From NCBI RefSeq assembly GCF_026210795.1, contig NC_089454.1, positions 682,001 to 746,000 of the forward strand: 64,000 nt of DNA, written 5' to 3'. This DNA comes from Rhizophagus irregularis (Eukaryota > Glomeromycota > Glomeromycetes > Glomerales > Glomeraceae). The notes beneath the pieces were generated by a model. It did not search any database and was not told the DNA's origin. It was given only the letters and a program-made list of their open reading frames with translations. The position numbers and the translations under genes were made by a program. This document shows, piece after piece, positions 22,762 to 33,486 of the stretch (position 1 is its first letter; each line of letters starts with the position of its first letter).

Positions 22762-23667
22762 TTTCTTAAATTTTTTTAAAAAAATGCGTAAAGAAATGAA
22801 GAATCACTAAAGATAGCATGTATTTATACTTTATACTTAAACGTGACGCGACTGACGCGTTGTTTATTTTTATTTTTTATTGATCGCGAAATACCATTTA
22901 TAGTTGTTCGACACCATTTTCTGATTTTCTGTCCTGATGGTCTGACAAAGTGCCTCTCCAAAAACTGACTCATTACCCCTGTGAATAATATATTACGACT
23001 CGTTTATGCATCAAAGCCCAGCTCGAGGACACTAAGGAGACCAGTATCAAACATGTCTAATAACCGATATAACTTTATTTTAGGTTCTGACTGATTGAGA
23101 GCCTTGCGAACAATTGGTGAGAGGGAGTTACCTTTAAATATAACTTTTGCATTTCACTGTAGTGTTGGTGTCATAAAGAAAAAAATATCATGAAAATTAT
23201 ATTATGAAATTATTAATGAAAGATTATTACAAGTATTAGGACTACATTCTTGTCAGTATTAACACGGTTAAATTAACTTCATTGATAATAATACATAAAA
23301 TATAATGATTCAATTTATCGGTCATCAGTACGAGCGTTGCTCATAACACAATCTCTTAATACAATTAGTATGGCTTTGTATGAACCGTTGCTCATAATAG
23401 GCTTTGAACAATTATTATGGCTTTTATATGAACCGTTGCTCATAATAGGCTTTGAACAATTAGTATGGCTTTGTGTGAACCATTGCTCATAATACAATCA
23501 GTATAATTATTACGAATATTGTCATTATTATATCATCTCTAATAACGATACACAATCTTGTAACACAACCTCTAACTTTAATGCGTAAATTTAATACAAT
23601 CATGTAATACAAACTATGTGATTGTTTATAAAAATAGATCGTTACATAAATTCTATCACGTTTCAAA
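22762..23667. other. Divergent intergenic region between AT-hook-like gene and transposase
   Basis: About 900 bp separating two start codons that face away from each other, so it should contain both promoters. It holds GACGCGACTGACGCG near 22842 and a 47-48 bp tandem repeat at 23335-23500. No canonical promoter element was identified. Confidence 0.5.
23335..23500. repeat. 47-bp tandem repeat upstream of the transposase
   Basis: Three and a half copies of a unit containing CGTTGCTCATAATAGGCTTT and GAACAATTAGTATGGC. The position, 170-330 bp before the transposase ATG, makes it a candidate regulatory array. Confidence 0.8.
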
Positions 23668-26600
23668 ATGCCATTTCTTTGTTCTTGTCGTATTTGTAAA
23701 ATAAATTCTAAAGATGGTAACGGAAAGTGGTTGTCTACTAGAAAAACTTTTAAAAAACATCAAAAAAGAGAAAAAGCAAATATTGAAAAAATTAATGAAT
23801 CTGAAGCAGAAAGCGGATCAGAAACAAAAAGCGATAGTGAATCAATTTCAAGTTGTAACGCAGCTGAAAAAAGAAAGTTCGAAGACGATGAATCGGATAA
23901 ATCAGATACAAGTTCAGAAAGCAATGTTTCAAATAACGATCATGTTCCTGTAATTTTAAAAGACATACCAAAAAGGTAATTAATTAATTGTTTTATAAAA
24001 AAAGTAAATTTTACTTTTATTAAACATTATTGTTATAATAATACTTTAATAATCATCAAAATCATGTTAATTGCAGATCAGAAGATTATGATGATGACGA
24101 TAGCGATGAGCCATTTCTTGACAACGAAGATTATAATAATGGTAATCCAATTCCTAATAACGAAGATTACGATAAGAATAGTGATAGGCAAAGTCTTGAT
24201 AATAAAGATTGTGATGAAGAAGATGATAAAGGAGACATAGAAACTGAAAGTGATTGTTCACAAACAAGTGCATATATTTCTGAAGAGAATGATGAATTAA
24301 CAGATGATGATAAAGAATTTGAGGAATCTGAAATGACAAACATAAACGATGGTACAGTTAATACTATGTTTATTGATTTTAATTTTGATAGAATAATAAT
24401 ATTTATTTATTTTAGATGAATTGATTCAAGGTTTACGTCTTTTACATACAAAAGTACTCCATTCAATATCTGACATCGCATTCAACAAAATACTTGATAA
24501 TGTTAATTCTAATTTAACAATCTATAAGTTGAAAAAAAAATCAATAGCATAGTTCCTTTTGAACCTCATAGATACGATACTTGCAAAAACAGTTGTATTG
24601 CATTTACATCATCATATGAAAATTTAGCCAGTTGCCCTATTTGTGGTGAAAACAGATTTGATGATAATGGCAAACCTGTAAATACAACATTTTTTTTTTC
24701 GGTAAAAGAACGCCTAATAATTCAATACAAGAATAAAGAAAGAGCCGAAGAATTACAATATAGAAGTAATTATTCCCAAAACAAAGGAGAGGAGGAAATA
24801 TATGCTGATATCTTTGATGGATTGTGAGTATAATTTAATTACTAAAGTAAATTTTTTTTTAAAAAAAAGGCCATTAAAATATGTTTCTTTCAATAGGTTA
24901 TATAAGGATTTATTACAAAGGGGTTTTTTTAAAGATGAACGGGATATCGCACTATCTGGGACATGTGATGGATATCAGATCTTTGAACAACGAACCGATG
25001 ATTGTTGGGTCATCTTATTAATAAATAATAATCTTCATCCTTCTATTCGTGTAAAAAAAGAAAATCTACTGGTAACAATGATAATACCAGGTCCCCGTTC
25101 GCCAAAGAATTTTAATTCTTTTTTATGCCCTCTTATAAAAGAATTACAAGAACTCGAAGGTATAGCTAATTTTAATATCTAATAAAAATGTATTTTTTCT
25201 ATAATTGAAATTTTATTTTGTTAAATATTATAGAAGGAGTTCAATGTATAGATGGACGAACAAATGAACCTTTTATTTTACGCGCACATTTATTAACATG
25301 GACGGGGGATGTTCCAGCGTTAAGCAAAAGCTTAAACCTCTCTGGACACAATTCGTATAAAGGTTGTCGTTTTTGTATGATAAAAGGGACTTGTCACCCA
25401 TCAAATAAACACATATACTATCCATCATCTGCTCTTTGCAATATAAGAAATCATGATGACACGATCAATATGGGAAAATTAATTGAAGAAGAAACGAATA
25501 AAGATCGAAAAGATGAAATGATCAGAGAAACAGGTATGATTTTCTTGAGAAAAAAGTAAAAGTATACTTACATCTCTGTATTAATTATTATTACTTTACT
25601 ATACAGGAATTAAAGGGTCCAGTGAATTGTTAAAATTACAAACATTATTATTTCCATGGTCTTTCCCAACAGATATAATGCATTTATTCTTCGAGAATGT
25701 GGCACCGTCAATGTATGCACATTGGAGTGGAAAATTTTTTTATAACAATCTATTATTGTCTAGTGATTATGAGTTATCAAAATCACAGTGGGAAAGTATT
25801 GGCATACAAATGGAAAAAGTAAAAAAAGATATGCCTATTGAAATTGGTCGCCCTCCACGTGACATATTTAAATATCATAATGGTTACAAAGCGGTAGAAT
25901 GGAGAAATTGGATAATTTTATTTTCATTACCATTACTAAAGGTGTATCTGGATAAAAGGTATTTTAATAAAAAGTAAAAAGTTAAATTAATACATTTTTA
26001 AATTTTTTTAACTAATCAAAAAGTAAATTTTACTTTTCGTTACATAATAGGCATCTTCAAGGATGGGCAAACTTTGTGAAGGCTGTAAAGCTTTGTTTAG
26101 AACCTGAAATATCTGAAGAACAAATTGATGATGTACAAATTTTGCTTAAAAAATTTTCAGATTATTATGAAAGGTAATGATTTCTGTCTTATAATTTATA
26201 ATTGTATAATAATTAAAATAATGATTAATTATTTTAGAGAGTATTATCAGAACAATGGCCAACGTTTAGCAGCATGTAAGATAAGTTTCCATTACCTCTT
26301 ACATGTAGCAGATTCTATTAAATATTGTGGCCCTAGTTGGACCCATTGGCAGTTTCCTATGGAAAGGGTGTGTGGTATATTACAACCACTCATTAAATCA
26401 AAGATCAAGCCATATAGCAACCTTGCAAATATGCTTACTTTGTTACAGCAATTTTATATGTTACCATTTTTTTCTATCTCAAAAGCTATTTTCAAAGAAA
26501 AACCGCTAAAACAATGGAGTAAGGAACGGGTCTTTAGTACTGAAGGGTATGACGAAGAATTTTATTCCCCTTCTACTCAATATTCTCTGCTAAGCCAAGA

Positions 26601-27269
26601 ACACAAACATCTGATTAAATTTTACGAAGGATCAAGCAATATAAATCGTAATGATTTAGAAATGGTAATATAAAGCTTTATTTTATTTAATTTTAAATTC
26701 ATCATTACAATAACAAAATAATTTCGTTTTTTAGGAGGTTAATAATTATGGTGTAAGATATGGAAGATTAAGAACTTCAGATGGACAATATATTAGTAGC
26801 TGTTGTATAAAAAGAAATAATAAAATTGCAAGAAATAATTATTGTGCTCAGGTAAAATTTATAATCTTTGATTACTATCATTGCTATTTTTTTGATATAA
26901 TTTTGATTTAATTTTGATTTTATATTTTATTTATAAATATTTTAGATAAGACGCACAATAGATAAACTTGCCCACAGACCCAATGCGCCTCCTCAACTCG
27001 TTATTGTAGATATATATGGAATCGTAAATTATTATCTTGTCCATGAATTAAACCATCAGGTTTACATGTTAGCCTATGTACAATTAACATCAAAAATTGT
27101 AGAAGATGAATATGGATGTAAACATTTTACTCAATTCAGATCAAAAGAATTTATCGATGTAAGATGTTTAGATCATTGTATAGGTTTTGCTAAAATAGAT
27201 AATAGATATTATATAATTGATAAAGAAAATGCATTTGATGACTCTAATTGGGAAAATATTGGGCATTGA
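23668..27269 (+). CDS. tnp2-family CACTA transposase, ten exons, about 965 aa
   Basis: Exons: 23668-23975, 24077-24351, 24416-24823, 24897-25159, 25234-25533, 25607-25958, 26051-26173, 26238-26664, 26735-26851, 26946-27269. Order of parts: N-terminal CSCRIC plus KTFKKHQ zinc-binding-like motif; acidic Asp-rich linker; CPICG knuckle; then the tnp2 (Transposase_21) core with SGTCDGYQIF, TMIIPGPRSPKNF, LLTWTGDVPAL, GCRFC and the FPTDIMHLFFENV block; a later HYLLHVADSIKYCGPSWTHW segment (a conserved tnp2-associated block) and a C-terminal domain. It would cut the element ends and catalyse transposition in the nucleus. All junction phases agree except one: in exon 3 an A9 run (about 24532-24540) leaves the frame one base short, so the copy is either frameshifted or the run length is misread. 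Confidence 0.88.
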
Positions 27270-27798
27270 TTTCTTGCAGCAGTTCGCACTTATAATAAAA
27301 CTTTTTATGTTCTAGTAAAAAACCCGATAATTAAGAATATTTGTTGTATATTGATTAATTTCTAAAAATAGCTAAACACGAATAAGATTATCCCATTAAC
27401 TTTATTTGTATCTAAAAATAGTTAAACACGGATAAGCGATGATGAAATAGATGAAATAGCTATTATAAGCAAAACATTTCACTGTTTTTTTATTTTACCT
27501 TTTCTCTTTTCTGATAAAATATTGGTAACAAGTCTATGTTATTCTGGTAATAAGTCTATATTATTTATAAACTTACTGACGAAAAATATTTTACCAGGAA
27601 TAAAGGATACAAGATACAAAACCTTGAATTTCTGGAATTAGAAAGTTTTAATTAACCCTACTTAGAAGAGAAGCTGACTATATTACAGGGAAAGACGGTA
27701 TGAATACATAAATTTTCCACCACAATATCAATTATCCAATAGTTAGTTACTGTCGAAATTAATATTAACTGATTCTTTTATTTTTTCTATTTTAATGT
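27270..27798. other. 3' flank of the transposase
   Basis: AT-rich, with CTAAAAATAG(C/T)TAAACACG(A/G)ATAAG occurring twice (27362, 27412). No gene was recognised. Confidence 0.5.
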
Positions 27799-28306
27799 AG
27801 CCGTGTCAGGTGTTAACTGTAGAGTGTAGACGTGTATAAGTATTTTTTTACTTAAAAATTATGTTTATTAACAGGTATGCATCAAACTTTATTGTATTGG
27901 ATTTAAAATTAAATAATTAAATTACTAATATACCTTTTTTCCCTCTTTAACAAGTACATTAAATTAAATAGGTCCGTGTCGAGGTGTTAATTGTAGACGT
28001 GTATAAGTATTTTTTACTTAAAAATTATGTTTATTAAACAGGTATGCATCAAACTTTATTGTATTGGATTTAAAATTAAATAACTAAATTACTAATATAA
28101 CTTTTTCCCCTCTTTAACAAGTACATTAAATTAAATAGGTCCGTGTCGAGGTGTTAATTGTAGACGTGTATAAGTATTTTTTACTTAAAAATTATGTTTA
28201 TTAAACAGGTATGCATCAAACTTTATTGTATTGGATTTAAAATTAAATAACTAAATTACTAATATAACTTTTTCCCCTCTTTAATAAGTACATTAAATTA
28301 AATGGG
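27799..28306. repeat. 167-bp tandem repeat, three copies
   Basis: Units start at about 27800, 27971 and 28138 with CCGTGTCGAGGTGTTAATTG and include GACGTGTATAAGTATTTTTT and GCATCAAACTTTATTG. The second and third are nearly identical. Noncoding. Located between the transposase and the right end of the CACTA element. Confidence 0.9.
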
Positions 28307-29100
28307 TCTCGAGTTATTGTGTAATGGGTATGAAAAATAAGTTTTCCTAACTGTATCTTCTTTTCTTTATTTATTTTATTCTTTATTTAAAACATTTTAC
28401 TTTACTATAGAAATTATTTGTATCATTGGTTATTAGCATAGCCTTTAAAATGTACACGAATTATTATTGAAATATAATCAAACCATATCGATATTGTATT
28501 TATATACTAAAAATATCATTATTATCAAATGTAAAAATGTAATTAAAATAATCTTTAATGCAAGTAAAAATGTATGCTATTTTTAATTAAAAGATACATA
28601 AAATATTATTTTATTTGAACTAAATTGACCTTTAAAACTACTAAAAATATATGTTATTTCTAATTGAAATATTATTAAAATATATGCAAAATACAATTGA
28701 ATCATATTTATAATACACTGAAAATGGGCTTTAAATATACTTAAATATATATAATAACACGAAATAAAATTATCCTGAAATTAAGTAGAAATTAATGACA
28801 TAAAATTTGCACTGAAAATATACTTAAAGAGGCAAAATTTAAGGGTGTTTTATGAGCTTTTTACATATTAAATACAGTATATTTAAACATAATTTAAGCA
28901 TTATTTATGGATATAAATATCTTACATAAAATATGCTAAAATTATATTTAATTTATACTTATAATATACATGATTATATAGTTAAATATTCTTAAAATTC
29001 AGTATATTTTCAGTATATTTTCAGTATATTTTCAGTATGCGAATTTTCTTACTGGGAATAACTCATAATTTAAAATATAAACAAATATTATATTTTTTTT
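28307..29100. other. AT-rich DNA with AATATACT words
   Basis: Words such as AAAATATACTTAAA recur, and TTTTCAGTATA is repeated four times at 29000-29040. The left end of the CACTA element (9440-9790) has a similar texture, which may mark paired internal regions. No gene was recognised. Confidence 0.45.
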
Positions 29101-29109
29101 ACATATATT

Positions 29110-29800
29110 TCAAAGTATAGTTTGAGCATTTTGGCTGAAGTAAATCTTATTCTTTTAATTAAAAGTAGTTTAGTAAGTTTAAAACTGTTAAGATCATAAA
29201 AGTACAGTTAATATTTTTGGAATTATTTACATTTTTTATATTATACAGTAGTATTAAGTTACAAATTTTTTTACCTTCAGAGCGTATTTTGAGATCTTTA
29301 GCCAAAGTAAATCAACTTCTATATTAATTGTAAGTTGTTCGGCAGGTTAAAATCTACTTGGATATTAATTTTCACGAAGGTACAGTTAATACTTGATGAG
29401 TTATTTACAATTTTCACAACAGTACTTATTCACGAATTTTATTTTTTTTATTTTGTCACTTCAGAGCGTATTTTGAGCACTTTAGTCAAAGTAAATCGAC
29501 TTCTTTTATTAATTGAAAGTTGTTCAGCAGGTCAAAATCTACTTGGATATTAATTTTTACGAAGGTACAGTTAATACTTGATGAGTTATTCACGATTTTC
29601 ACAACGGTACTCATTTACGAATTTTATTTTTTCCATTTTGTTACTTCGGAGCGTATTTTGAGCACTTTAGCCAAAGTAAATCGACTTCTTTTATTAATTA
29701 AAAATTGTTCAGCAGCTTAGAATCTACTTGAATATTTATTTTAATGAAGGCACAGTTAATATTTGTGGAGTTATTAATTTTTTATAATTGTGCGCATTAC
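29110..29800. repeat. 185-bp tandem repeat, about 3.7 copies
   Basis: AGCGTATTTTGAG occurs at 29281, 29465 and 29650 with 184-185 bp spacing, with an older copy before it. Each unit contains TTAAAATCTACTTGGATATT-like and GAAGGTACAGTTAATACTT-like segments. The two plus-strand frames over this array are repeat artefacts. Confidence 0.88.
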
Positions 29801-30062
29801 ATTGAATTACAAGTAAATTTATATTCTTAATGTATTTTGTTTAAAATTTAATTATTTAAGATTAGTTTTTTATTTAATATTGCTTAATAAAATATTTTTT
29901 AAAATTTAATTCAATATTACAATATAATTATTTATAAAAATATATATTTCATAATGTATATACAATTTTTTTGTATAGTGAAAAAACTGAAAAATGTGGT
30001 TAAGAATTGGTAATATGGCTGTAAAAAGTCACAAATCAGACAAATATAGCTAAAATCAGCCA
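29801..30062. other. Right subterminal region of the CACTA element
   Basis: AT-rich, then AATATGGCTGTAAAAAG, AAATCAGAC and AAAATCAGCC near the end. These resemble words in the left subterminal region (TTAATATGGCTGTCTGATT). Confidence 0.5.
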
Positions 30063-30084
30063 ATTTTTATTTATTTGACGTGTG
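30063..30084 (-). repeat. Right terminal inverted repeat of the CACTA element
   Basis: The complement begins CACACGTCAAATAAAT and matches the left end at 21 of 22 bases. ATA follows at 30085-30087. Confidence 0.9.
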
Positions 30085-30239
30085 ATAGGGTAAGTTTTTC
30101 TACACTTTAAAGCATCAAACAATACTAGTATCTGCTAATATGTACTACCCAAAAACTCACTGATGTAAAATCACAATTATTAAAAAATTTACAAGAATTT
30201 TTGTCAATACTGTTTAATTTTTAAGTTCAAAGTCCGATT

Positions 30240-31811
30240 AGGACCCCGGATATCTCCAAAACAGGTCATAAGTCACACTTTCGGTTTAACAAAGCTGCGC
30301 TTGAATTTTATTAATTTTTGCCACAAGTTACTTTAGAGAATACCAGGTATTCAAAAAAGAACTGCAACAAAGTGCAGAACTAATCTAATACAAGAACAAT
30401 AATCTTCCTAGAAAAATACATAAAAAGAAATGCAAGATTATAAACCCAACACCCTCTCTATATAAATAACTATGGCTACCCCCCGAATTATATCTCAAAC
30501 CCGGTAGAATCGACTATGCTATACATACCCAGCGAGACCCCTTGCTACATTTAAAGATCAAAGAATCCCATTGCCAAATACCATTAGCGCTATTAAAAAT
30601 ACACAAAATTCAATTTCCCCTATTTAACTACATACTATGAATAACAAACCTATTTCACAAAGACCTCCGGGAACTTTTTAGTGTCGTGCAGTCCAGCCGA
30701 TGGGGAACTTTTTAGTGTCGTGCAATCCCCGAAGGGACACCCACCTCATTGCGAACAATCCCAAACGGAGGACACCCACCTCATTGCGAACGATCCTTCG
30801 ACCTAAGATCTACCTAGATAAGTCAATCCAATGATAGTCCAACATGTGACCACCATGATCAGCATACTACAAAAACTGCAGTACCTAACCTGTCACCCCC
30901 CTTATCACCCGAGTGATGATCGATTTTGAAAATTGTAACACCAAACTACCATGACGATCAAATTTTCCAGTATCCCCCCACCCCCAAAGAAAATAAGGTT
31001 ACACTGAAAAAAGCGACCAAGAAAAACAAAAAGCAAAAAATAAAAACATAAACCTCAGGAAAACTCGAAGTGCAATGAGAAAAACCTGAGTAAAATTCAC
31101 CAAACATACACCTCAACTCCATCTCCTTATTTTAGAAGACTAACTCCCCAGTTAACAACATCAACTAGCAAGAAATACGTTGGTCAGAAGCTCCTTCCAA
31201 GAAATACCGGTCCGGCCTGCGAACCACTTACGCCAGTTAGACTTTAAAGGCGTAGGAACCAAGACGCACTACTTTTCAACCTTTCAGAAAGCCCAGGGGA
31301 ACGTTCGTATGGAACTGCCATCTTACAGTATTATTGGTAACTCCAAGACTCATGATAACGGTCCTAACTCAATATAAGCCATAAGGAGTTCAGGCGAAAC
31401 TAAAGATTCCGTCAGTAATAACTTCATATAACGTCGAAAAGTCCTTTTACTATCACTCAAGGCAAAAAATCCTCATATTTTTCATCCATAACTTCATGGG
31501 AAAAAATGGGCAGAGCCCAACGGGAGAGAAAGTACGATGATCACTAAGTCACACTTTCGGCAGATTGGCCCATTTTTCGAGAACAAAAAAATCGTTTTTT
31601 GTAAATATCTCGGCATCCAGTAGTCCAATTTTGATGAACTTTTTTTTAAATTGTAGAGCTAAATGAGGGCTACAAAATAAAAAAAAGTTCATTAAAATTG
31701 AATTACTGGATGCTGAGATATTTACAAAAAATGATTTTTTGAGTTTCAGCAAAAAGGGGTGTTTTTGGCCAAAAGTCCATTATGACCTTTATATTAGATA
31801 TCTGGGGTCCT
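30240..31811. mobile_element. Foldback MITE F1, copy 2, split by a retro-insert
   Basis: The ends are AGGACCCCGGATATC and its complement, with the 8-bp duplication GTCCGATT at 30232-30239 and 31812-31819. One arm is interrupted at its 45th base by foreign DNA (30285-31544), flanked by a 16-bp duplication of MITE sequence. Removing the insert restores an element matching the intact copy at 865-1161. Confidence 0.88.
30285..31544. mobile_element. 1.26-kb nonautonomous retro-insert in MITE copy 2
   Basis: Flanked by the direct repeat TAAGTCACACTTTCGG (30269-30284 and 31545-31560), the same bases that flank LINE-1. It has no polymerase frame. It is GC-richer than its surroundings, with repeated segments GGGAACTTTTTAGTGTCGTG (30670, 30706) and GACACCCACCTCATTGCGAA (twice near 30740-30775). 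The edge at 30285 contains TTTATTAATTTTT, comparable with the 3' ends of both LINEs (minus-strand ATTAATAAA). That fits a SINE-like passenger using LINE machinery, in the same orientation. Function inferred. Confidence 0.7.
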
Positions 31812-31819
31812 GTCCGATT

Positions 31820-32094
31820 AATACTAAATTCAAAACTCAATTATAAATCATTTTTATAAATTATAATTTAAAAATTAAGCAGTATTAAGGAAAATTCTCA
31901 TGAATTTTTAATTCTAATTTAACTAATTTAGTATTAAGGTTTTAATTTAAAAATTAAGCAGTATCAAGAAAAATTCTTGCGAATTTTTCTTAATACTGCT
32001 TAATTCTAATTTAACTAATTTAGTATTAAGGCTTTAATTTAAAAATTAAGCAGTATCAAGAAAAATTCTTGCGAATTTTTCTTAATACTGCTTA
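31820..32094. repeat. 92-bp hairpin satellite (left block)
   Basis: Units of about 92 bp contain the inverted pair AAGCAGTATCAAGAAAAATT and GAATTTTTCTTAATACTGCTT with a 4-base loop, plus the linker TTCTAATTTAACTAATTTAG. The array resumes at 37330, on the other side of the DDE element. Confidence 0.85.
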
Positions 32095-32116
32095 TATTTG
32101 CCAATTCGTGAAATTA

Positions 32117-33486
32117 GCCAAACATAAAGATTTGCACATTTTAACAAGAATTATGTTTCACAAGCTTAAATTGTATGTGTTACATAATCAGATGATCTAA
32201 ATCTATCAAAAATAAAAAAAAATTTTTTAACGTTTATTCAAAAATAACAATGGCAACTACTTTCTTTTTCAATCACTTTTCAATCACTTTTCAATCACTT
32301 TTCAATCAGATTTTTGTTAGGTGACTTAGAAAAGTTTATAGGCATATATAGCAGGTTTTTTTTAATCAGTAAGTAAGAAAACAAATATTAATAATTTTTA
32401 TTAATAAGAAAAATCTTTTTTCATTTATTTTTAACCTTATTTCCTTCTTTTTTTTAGTAAAAATATATACAAAATAAAAATGTGAGTTATGATTTAGAGT
32501 TTTTGAGATATTTTTTTTTGTTTTTTACTATACTAATTTTATTTTACTTGTTAATTACTTTTTAAAATTGATTTTATTAATTTATTCAATTTAAAACAGA
32601 AATGGCAAATAAAAACTTGTTAAGTAAAGTAAAAAGAGCCCAATAATACCTGTAAAGATCATCTTTTGGTAAGAATTATAATTTTAAAAATTTTTGTGTC
32701 AGAGTTTTATTCAATTAACAAAATCATTAATATCTTGGCGTACATGTATGCTAAACACATATATTTATATTCATATGAAAGCCCAGAATCTACTCTACCT
32801 GAACAAAAAAAGATTATTCAAATCGAATTACTAGATGTGAAGATATTAACGATCAAAGTCAAAGGTTAAAAATAAATCTATTGAACGTAATTATTCAGCA
32901 ACTTGTGATCCAATTCATGTGATATTTGGTTTATGGATAGCTCTTGATTACCTCTTTCTAATGAATATATAATTCATTCGTCTAGCACACATACACGTTA
33001 AGTTATTCAACATTTTGTCATGACAATTATATTTAAATTTTTTAATTTTAAGGGACCGATCGCGACTCAATAGGTGAAATTTATTAATTACGATTTACGC
33101 AAATCTTTACCGAAAATGGCTAAAACTCCTATTTTACCGGATCGTCGTCTCATCATGTGATATAATATGCAAATTTTAAATACAGTAATTAATAATGTCG
33201 ATCCTAACTAAGCCACTTGAAGAGTTTGAAGTCGCCAGAGTTCCACGTCTTCGATTTTACTATGGAAGAACGTAAGATTCCGACCATATATTTTCGGCTA
33301 TTTCAAGCTTTAAATAAATTATTTTTGAGCAATTTTAACCAAAATCGGTTAGTTTTAGATTTTTTTTTTGGGTTTAACCCGATATATAGTTTATTTAGGC
33401 ATCGTTCCTTTATTTTATTTTTTTTTAAAACATACTGAGCGGTGTTTAATCATAAACATTTACTTTCTACCAGTTTATTTATTATA
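32117..33486. other. Noncoding left part of the DDE element
   Basis: Includes four copies of TTTTCAATCAC (32265-32310), then AT-rich DNA, and a stretch with more balanced composition at 33050-33290. Short plus-strand frames here have no support. Confidence 0.45.

Larger units (their letters stand above)
9115..30084. mobile_element. 20.97-kb CACTA (En/Spm) DNA transposon with cargo genes
   Basis: The left end reads CACAGGTCAAATAAATAAAA and the right end, complemented, CACACGTCAAATAAATAAAA. The two match at 21 of the first 22 bases. The sequence ATA is duplicated on both sides (9112-9114 and 30085-30087). CAC termini, a 3-bp duplication and an internal tnp2 transposase together define the CACTA superfamily. 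Removing the element plus one ATA rejoins a MITE end (CAGATATAGGG), which acts as an internal empty-site test. Inside lie the transposase, two copies of an unrecognised gene, an Hsp20-like gene, two basic coiled-coil genes, an AT-hook-like gene, decayed transposase copies and tandem arrays. This is large for the superfamily. Confidence 0.9.

Noticed and set aside
29335-29720. Two similar plus-strand frames (72 and 66 codons)
   Set aside because: Created by the 185-bp tandem repeat; no sign of coding selection.
9115-30084. Chance pairing of two unrelated AT-rich ends
   Set aside because: 21 of 22 matching end bases, CAC termini, an exact 3-bp duplication, a matching transposase class inside and a restored MITE end together make chance unlikely.
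31180-31377. 65-codon plus-strand frame
   Set aside because: Short, inside the noncoding retro-insert, no motif.
32666-32869. 67-codon plus-strand frame
   Set aside because: AT-rich low-complexity translation without conserved features, inside the noncoding left arm of the DDE element.
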